Position numbers and translations under genes: made by a program
The notes under the pieces: generated by a model
The model's database searches: none
The model's input: the letters and a program-made list of their open reading frames with translations, nothing else
What the model was told of the DNA's origin: nothing
NCBI GenBank assembly: GCA_937936675.1
Contig: CALDDL010000318.1
Span: 1-10,874 of the forward strand
Direction of reading: 5' to 3'
From: an uncultured bacterium
Lineage (GTDB): Bacteria; Bacteroidota; Ignavibacteria; Ignavibacteriales; Melioribacteraceae
DNA length: 10,874 nucleotides
Shown here: positions 6,086 through 10,874 of the stretch, piece by piece
Layout of the letters: every line of letters starts with the position of its first letter
How positions within the stretch are numbered: the stretch's first letter is position 1

Positions 6086-7294
6086 ATGAAATCTAAGTTT
6101 TTTTTATTTGCGTTTTTTATTACAACATTAATCTCCGCTCAAATTAAGGTGGAATTAATTAATAAAACAGATGTTTCTCGAATCGATGAATGTGTGTGCC
6201 TCCCATTATCGAAAATAGCCGAAAGAGAAAATTCATTTTCTCTTTCGGCATTCCAATTGTTTGATGGTGATAAAGAACTTGCTTATCAAATAATTAACGA
6301 TAAGATTATTTTTGTTATTGACGTTCCAGCGAAATCTAAAAAAGAAATAATTATTAAGCCTTATAATGGAAACGAATCATTAAAATTCCCAAACAGGACT
6401 TATGCTGAAATATCTCCGAAAAAGGGAGGAGTATATTTCGATGGAAAATTCCGAGGCCCCCAATTTGAAAGTGTTAAGCGTTATAAAGTGCCTGCAATCC
6501 ATAAGGATCACGATGCACTTTTTAAATATGAAGGTCCGGGTTGGGAATCTGAATTAGTTGGATATCGTTTTTATCTAGATTGGCGAAATGCCACTGATGT
6601 CTTCGGGAAGAAGATTTATAAATTACTTCTTAAGGATGTCGGCGTTCATGATACTGTAGCTAATGATGATTCTTATCATAAAATGCAAGATTGGGGCATG
6701 GATATTTTTAAAGTCGGTAGTTCACTCGGAATTGGTTCTATCGGAATGTGGGCTAAGGGTAAAGTAAACATGGTATCAAAAACCGATAGTGTAATTTCTC
6801 AAATAAATGAAAATGGACCTATTCGTTCAACCATAGAAACAAATTATTATGGTTGGTTAGTTGATGGGAAAAAATATGATCTCAATGCCAAGCTTTCAAT
6901 TAATGCCGGAAGTCGCCTTACAAAATGTGATCTATTAATTGAAGACGCAGAAAACATCGTTACCGGTCTAGCAAAATATGAAGGCACGAGTTTTGTCAGA
7001 AGTAATAACAAAGGCGATTGGCAATATATCTCACTATTCGGAAAACAATCGTTAAATAATGATAATATGGGAATTGCTCTTTTCTATAATAAGTCTGCTT
7101 TAATTGAATTAACGGAAGATAACTTAAGTTACATAGTAAAGTTGAAACCGAATAATGGAAAAGTAATATATTACTTCGCCGCTGCATGGGAACTTGAGCC
7201 AAAACCAATCACTACTGAAAAAGAATTTATTAATTATTTAGATGATCAAGTTAATAGTCTGAACAATCCGATTACTATTGAAATAAAAGATTAA
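6086..7294 (+). CDS. Exported DUF4861 family protein, function unknown
   Basis: A 402-residue protein with a clear signal peptide (residues 1-18, core FFLFAFFITTLI, cleavage likely after SA before Q19), so it acts in the periplasm or outside. I recognise the DUF4861 pattern: YEGPGWES (148-155), YRFYLDWRN (160-168), and YHKMQDWGMDI (197-207), with a rather tryptophan- and tyrosine-rich surface that would suit sugar binding. The N-terminal hundred residues look like an all-beta sandwich. From general knowledge, DUF4861 genes keep company with pectin-degrading and GH105/GH88-type genes and are sometimes fused to them, but I know of no settled activity. A role on exported uronic-acid oligosaccharides is inferred from position between ExuT and UxaC. 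AAAGG at 6072-6076 is the ribosome binding site. The first codons include a run of eight T, and codons 45-54 form a perfect hairpin, described separately. Confidence 0.8.
   Translation: MKSKFFLFAFFITTLISAQIKVELINKTDVSRIDECVCLPLSKIAERENSFSLSAFQLFDGDKELAYQIINDKIIFVIDVPAKSKKEIIIKPYNGNESLKFPNRTYAEISPKKGGVYFDGKFRGPQFESVKRYKVPAIHKDHDALFKYEGPGWESELVGYRFYLDWRNATDVFGKKIYKLLLKDVGVHDTVANDDSYHKMQDWGMDIFKVGSSLGIGSIGMWAKGKVNMVSKTDSVISQINENGPIRSTIETNYYGWLVDGKKYDLNAKLSINAGSRLTKCDLLIEDAENIVTGLAKYEGTSFVRSNNKGDWQYISLFGKQSLNNDNMGIALFYNKSALIELTEDNLSYIVKLKPNNGKVIYYFAAAWELEPKPITTEKEFINYLDDQVNSLNNPITIEIKD
6218..6249. repeat. Perfect 14-base-pair inverted repeat (hairpin) inside the DUF4861 gene
   Basis: The left arm GCCGAAAGAGAAAA (6218-6231) and right arm TTTTCTCTTTCGGC (6236-6249) are exact reverse complements separated by the four bases TTCA. 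It encodes residues 45-54 (AERENSFSLS) just after the signal peptide and first strand. There is no T-run behind it, so it is not a standard terminator in the + direction. In RNA it would form a stable 14-pair stem with a tetraloop. Confidence 0.85.
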
Positions 7295-7302
7295 GGATAA
7301 TT

Positions 7303-8715
7303 ATGGAAAACTTTCAATTGAAGGAATATCGTTTTTTTGATCCGGAGCCGAATGTAAGGAAAATTGCTTATGAATTATATTGGCACATAAAAGAGATGCC
7401 TATCATCAGTCCGCATGGTCATGTTGATCCTCAAATATTTGTTGATAATAAACCATTTCCTAATCCGACTCAATTATTTTTGATTCCTGATCACTATATC
7501 TTCAGAATGCTTTATTCACAAGGAATATCATTAGAATCATTAGGCATTCCTGTAGTTGACGGTTCAATAGTGGAAACTGATTCCAAAAAAATTTGGCAGC
7601 TTTTTGCAGAAAATTATTTTTTATTCAGAGGTACTCCATCAGGCGTTTGGCTCGATTATGAATTTAATATTGTTTTCGGAATTAAAGAAAAATTAAATAA
7701 AGAAAACGGATTAAAGATATATGATGAACTAAACGAAAAAATTAATTCACCTGAATTTTTGCCGAGAACGTTATTTGATAATTTTAAGATAGAAGTGCTC
7801 TCAACAACCGATGCCGCAAGCGATTCACTGATTCAGCATCAAGAAATTATAAATTCAGGTTGGAATGGAAGAATTATTCCTTGCTTTAGACCCGATGCTG
7901 TTACTGATTTATCTAGTCCGAATTGGAAACTTAATTTATCGGCATTAGAGAAATCCGTTAATTATAAAATTACTTCTTATGATCTCTTAATTAAAGCATT
8001 GGAAGAACGCAGAGAATATTTTAAGATAAATGGAGCTGTATCAACTGATCATGGTGTTCTTTCTCCTTATACGCATAAATTAAGTAGCAAAGAAGCCGAA
8101 GATATTTTTACTCGTGCCTTAAACGGTAAACTTAATGAAGATGATGCTCATTTATTTACTGCTAATATGTTAATGGAAATGGCGAGAATGAGTATTGATG
8201 ATGGAATGGTAATGCAGATACATGCCGGCTCACATCGTAATCATAATAAAGTAATTTATGATCGATTCGGATTGGATAAAGGTTGCGATATTCCATTACA
8301 AACCGAATACACAAATAATCTGAAAGAATTATTAAATAAATATGGTAATGACAAAAGATTAACAGTAATAGTATTCACTTTGGATGAAACAAATTACGCT
8401 CGTGAATTAGCTCCATTGGCAGGTCACTATCCGGCAATGAAATTAGGTCCGGCATGGTGGTTCAATGATAGTATCGAAGGAATGAGTCGATATCGTCATC
8501 AAGTAACAGAAACTGCCGGATTTTATAATACAGTTGGATTCAATGATGATACCCGTGCATTTGTATCTATTCCGGCTCGGCATGATACTGCTCGCCGTGT
8601 TGATGCCAATTTCCTCGCCGGTCTTGTATCTAAACATATTATCTCGTTAGACGAAGCAAAAATTATTGCCGAAGACTTAACATATAACTTAGTTAAAAAA
8701 GCATATAAACTGTAG
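7303..8715 (+). CDS. uxaC: Uronate isomerase (glucuronate/galacturonate isomerase)
   Basis: A 470-residue cytoplasmic enzyme of normal length for UxaC, a member of the amidohydrolase superfamily. It interconverts D-galacturonate with D-tagaturonate and D-glucuronate with D-fructuronate, the first step of intracellular uronate use. Visible signatures include the metal-binding HxH in ISPHGHVDP (H38, H40), LSTTDAASD (167-174), STDHG (247-251), IHAGSHRNHN (306-315), the aspartates in FNDDTRAF (413-420), and the ARHDTARRVDANFLAGLV tail (426-442) that binds the sugar acid. AAGGA at 7293-7297, overlapping the DUF4861 stop, lies 5 bases before the ATG. There is no signal peptide, as expected. The gene ends 10 bases before uxaE, whose product uses one of its products. 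Confidence 0.96.
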   Translation: MENFQLKEYRFFDPEPNVRKIAYELYWHIKEMPIISPHGHVDPQIFVDNKPFPNPTQLFLIPDHYIFRMLYSQGISLESLGIPVVDGSIVETDSKKIWQLFAENYFLFRGTPSGVWLDYEFNIVFGIKEKLNKENGLKIYDELNEKINSPEFLPRTLFDNFKIEVLSTTDAASDSLIQHQEIINSGWNGRIIPCFRPDAVTDLSSPNWKLNLSALEKSVNYKITSYDLLIKALEERREYFKINGAVSTDHGVLSPYTHKLSSKEAEDIFTRALNGKLNEDDAHLFTANMLMEMARMSIDDGMVMQIHAGSHRNHNKVIYDRFGLDKGCDIPLQTEYTNNLKELLNKYGNDKRLTVIVFTLDETNYARELAPLAGHYPAMKLGPAWWFNDSIEGMSRYRHQVTETAGFYNTVGFNDDTRAFVSIPARHDTARRVDANFLAGLVSKHIISLDEAKIIAEDLTYNLVKKAYKL

Positions 8716-8725
8716 AGTAAACAAA

Positions 8726-10279
8726 ATGAACTTAGATGGATTTATAAAAACTCTTGAAAGTAGTAAAGAACACAAATCCGAATTTATCGAATATATTTTA
8801 AGTAATGATGAAGTTATTAAAATCTATCCGAATTCAATTACTACGCATACAGATTCATTATTTTTTATAGCGAAAAAAGGGATCGAAAAAAATTTTTTTG
8901 TTGTTACAAATTATCCGGATTCCAATTACTTTAAAAAGTTTGAAGGATCGGAAAATAAAAATGATGATTTAGTAATAAAAGTATGTTCATTAAATACGGC
9001 AAATAGAAAACTTATTCAAGAATTATTCGCATACACTAATCCTATTCTAACGGGATTAAAAAATTCTTTTGGCTTTGGTGATAGAATAGGATTAGCAAAC
9101 CCGGGACATTTGAGAGCATTAAAAGGTCATGAATTTGTTCCGATATTAGCTCAACAATCAATAAGAGAATTAACCAGAACTAAACGAAAACCGGAAGAAG
9201 TAATGGATGCCGCTGTTTGGGCTGTCTTTCAAGAAGGATATAAAGATGGTTTTGGAGCTGATGCTGATCACTTAAAAAATAGTGATGATATTGATCTAAT
9301 GCTTAATGCCGGTTACACTATGTTTACTTTCGATCCCGGTGATCATGTAGATAATAATGCAGATGATTATGAATTGGATCAATTAAAAAATTCAGTTTCA
9401 TCGCTTGACTGGAATCAATTAGATGATAATTTTAATTCTGCCAAGCAAAGATATTTAACGAATAAAATAATCTTAAATAACGAACTCGAATTAGAAGTAA
9501 ATGAAGAATTGGTTTTAAGAGCTTATGCTAAATATGGAAAAGCCATTCTTCATATTGATAAAATGTTTCACTACCTAAAAGGCATTGCCGGGAATAGGCA
9601 TTATGAAGTGGAAATATCAGTAGATGAAACAGAATCAGTTACATCAATTTTCGAGCATTTCTTTTTTGTAAATGAACTTACACGCTTAGGTGTGGAGTTT
9701 GTTAGTCTTGCCCCAAGGTTTATCGGGGACTTTGAAAAAGGAATTGATTATAAAGGCGATTTAGAAATATTCAAAGAAGAATATCTAAAGCATCACCAGG
9801 TAGTAAAACATTTTGGAAATTATAAATTAAGCCTTCATTCCGGAAGCGATAAGTTTTCTGTTTATGCTGTAATTGGATCAATTCCAAATACTATCACACA
9901 TGTAAAAACAGCGGGTACGAGCTATTTAGAAGCACTTCGCGTAACTGCAATTAAAGAACCAAAACTCTTCCGTGAAATATTAGAATTCTCTAGAGGATTA
10001 TATGAAAATGAGAAAAAAACTTATCATGTTTCTGCCGATTTGAATAATGTACTACCAGCGGATAAATATAGCGACGCACAATTAATTGAGTTATTTAGCC
10101 AAGATGATGCTCGCCAAGTTCTTCACGTTACTTTTGGAAGTGTACTTACTTCAGTTGATGAAGCCGGGAAATATCTTTTCAAGGAAAGAATAATTACCTG
10201 CTTAAAAGAAAATGAAGATGTACATTATGATGTATTAATAAAACATTTTAATAAACATTTAGAACCATTTAAAAAATGA
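8726..10279 (+). CDS. uxaE: D-tagaturonate 3-epimerase (tagaturonate/fructuronate epimerase)
   Basis: A 517-residue cytoplasmic protein resembling UxaE, the epimerase described in Thermotoga that turns D-tagaturonate into D-fructuronate. This lets galacturonate enter the mannonate branch instead of the UxaB/UxaA altronate branch. The conserved blocks I recognise are FGFGDRIGLANPGH (115-128), DGFGADADHLK (174-184), FDPGDHVDN (202-210), HYEVEISVDET (292-302), SLAPRFIGDFEKGIDYKGD (327-345), KLSLHSGSDKFS (367-378) and TAGTSYLEALR (395-405). The many acidic and histidine residues in these blocks suit a metal-dependent epimerase. It directly follows uxaC (10-base gap), a natural pairing because UxaC makes its substrate, and its stop overlaps the aldolase start by 4 bases. 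The route then requires UxuB and UxuA, which are not in the window. Confidence 0.9.
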   Translation: MNLDGFIKTLESSKEHKSEFIEYILSNDEVIKIYPNSITTHTDSLFFIAKKGIEKNFFVVTNYPDSNYFKKFEGSENKNDDLVIKVCSLNTANRKLIQELFAYTNPILTGLKNSFGFGDRIGLANPGHLRALKGHEFVPILAQQSIRELTRTKRKPEEVMDAAVWAVFQEGYKDGFGADADHLKNSDDIDLMLNAGYTMFTFDPGDHVDNNADDYELDQLKNSVSSLDWNQLDDNFNSAKQRYLTNKIILNNELELEVNEELVLRAYAKYGKAILHIDKMFHYLKGIAGNRHYEVEISVDETESVTSIFEHFFFVNELTRLGVEFVSLAPRFIGDFEKGIDYKGDLEIFKEEYLKHHQVVKHFGNYKLSLHSGSDKFSVYAVIGSIPNTITHVKTAGTSYLEALRVTAIKEPKLFREILEFSRGLYENEKKTYHVSADLNNVLPADKYSDAQLIELFSQDDARQVLHVTFGSVLTSVDEAGKYLFKERIITCLKENEDVHYDVLIKHFNKHLEPFKK

Positions 10280-10874
10280 ATAGACAAGAATTAACCGATG
10301 AGGTTATTAAAAGGAAGGCAGTTGCCGTCCTGAGAATAAAAGATGAAAGCAAATTAAAAAATGTAATTCAAGCAATTTATGATGGCGGTATTACTTGTAT
10401 TGAAATTACCATGACAGTGCCGAATGCAATTTCTCTTATTGAGAAGATGTCTGAAGAATTTAAGGAAAAAGTAATTATCGGAGTCGGAACAATACTCGAT
10501 GCAACAACTGCTGAATCTGCGATTAAAGCCGGTGCTAAATATGTTGTAAGTCCGATTTACAAAAAAGAGATAATAGATATTGCGCATAAGTTTGATGTCC
10601 CTGCAATGACAGGATGTTTTTCTCCTACTGAAATACAAACCGCTTATGAAGCAGGAGCGGATATAATAAAGGTATTCCCGGCTGATGTATTGGGTATGAA
10701 TTTTTTCAAAGGAATTCTTGCCCCAATGCCGTATCTTAAATTGATGCCCACAGGTGGAGTAACTTTAACTAATGCAGGTGAGTGGATTGAAGCAGGTGCT
10801 GTTGCTGTTGGTGTTGGATCAGCTTTAACCGATAAAAAATCTATCGAATCGAACGACTATAAAAAAATTACAGA
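10276..10874 (+). CDS. eda: 2-dehydro-3-deoxy-phosphogluconate (KDPG) aldolase, 3' end outside window
   Basis: Starts at the ATG that overlaps the uxaE stop (ATGA), and remains open to the last base, giving 199 complete codons of a family usually about 200-215 residues long, so only a few codons are missing. KDPG/KHG aldolases are trimeric cytoplasmic class I aldolases that split KDPG to pyruvate and glyceraldehyde 3-phosphate, the end of the uronate route. Visible features are KAVAVLRI (14-21), IEITMTVPNA with the catalytic glutamate E43, IIGVGTILD, VSPIY, and the Schiff-base lysine K132 in IIKVFPAD. PTGGV and AVGVGSAL form the phosphate-binding end. The segment after E43 reads TMTVP, the Thermotoga-like type, rather than the arginine-containing E. 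coli type. No clear ribosome binding site precedes the ATG, so coupled translation with uxaE is likely. Confidence 0.95.
   Translation, partial: MNRQELTDEVIKRKAVAVLRIKDESKLKNVIQAIYDGGITCIEITMTVPNAISLIEKMSEEFKEKVIIGVGTILDATTAESAIKAGAKYVVSPIYKKEIIDIAHKFDVPAMTGCFSPTEIQTAYEAGADIIKVFPADVLGMNFFKGILAPMPYLKLMPTGGVTLTNAGEWIEAGAVAVGVGSALTDKKSIESNDYKKIT

Noticed and set aside
6101..6108. Run of eight T near the start of the DUF4861 gene as a possible slippage site
   Set aside because: It falls in the phenylalanine/leucine-rich core of the signal peptide, where such runs are common; no shifted frame gives a sensible product.
8884..8900. A-run followed directly by T-run in uxaE, which looks like a terminator or slippage site
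   Set aside because: It encodes EKNFF in a frame that stays open and in register with the family; an A7T7 stretch is expected now and then in AT-rich coding DNA.
10312..10331. Near-perfect hairpin at the start of eda (AGGAAGGCA / TGCCGTCCT with one mismatch)
   Set aside because: The loop is only two bases, one pair is broken, and the bases encode the conserved KAVAVL strand of the aldolase, so protein constraint explains it well enough.
10354..10638. 94-codon open frame on the minus strand
   Set aside because: It lies wholly inside eda, whose + strand frame is clearly conserved, and its translation is rich in Cys, Arg and Asn with no recognisable domain.
1..10874. CRISPR arrays, insertion sequences, tRNA or phage genes
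   Set aside because: No regularly spaced repeats, transposase motifs, cloverleaf sequences or phage proteins were seen; the window is an uninterrupted catabolic gene cluster.

Overview
The window is a pectin / galacturonate catabolism locus with every gene on the + strand. The DNA is AT-rich, genes are packed with overlaps of 1-4 bases, and three proteins carry N-terminal Sec-type signal peptides, which fits a Gram-negative cell. Small two-helix membrane proteins beside a Gfo/Idh/MocA oxidoreductase, DUF4861 and the UxaE epimerase route together suggest the Bacteroidota/Ignavibacteriota (FCB) neighbourhood. No marker gene is present, so this placement is an inference. No SusC/SusD pair, TonB receptor, regulator gene, tRNA, insertion sequence or CRISPR array is visible.

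Block 1 (1-4677) runs: 3' end of a Gfo/Idh/MocA oxidoreductase; a 76-residue two-helix membrane protein; an exported oligogalacturonate lyase (PL22); an exported GH28-type beta-helix protein; and a GntP-family permease. Gaps are very short or negative, so this looks like the tail of one transcription unit.

The longest non-coding stretch, 4678-4815 (138 bases), separates the blocks. It holds an exact TATAAT box with a 14-base palindrome just upstream of it, so it is the likely promoter/operator of the second block. I see no convincing terminator there.

Block 2 (4816-10874, running off the end) runs: a hexuronate transporter of the ExuT type (MFS); an exported DUF4861 protein; uronate isomerase UxaC; tagaturonate epimerase UxaE; and the first 199 codons of a KDPG aldolase (Eda).

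Working model: the GH28-like protein and the PL22 lyase break oligogalacturonides down outside the cytoplasm. ExuT and the GntP-type permease import the resulting monomers. UxaC turns D-galacturonate into D-tagaturonate, and UxaE epimerises that to D-fructuronate. The route then needs UxuB, UxuA and KDG kinase, none of which is in this window, before Eda splits KDPG to pyruvate and glyceraldehyde 3-phosphate. The 5-keto-4-deoxyuronate made by PL22 would need KduI/KduD, also not seen here. The observations most worth a second look are a perfect 14-base-pair hairpin inside the DUF4861 gene, the promoter palindrome, the exported PL22 enzyme, the GH28-like protein whose catalytic histidine motif is replaced, and the unexplained DUF4861 and two-helix proteins.
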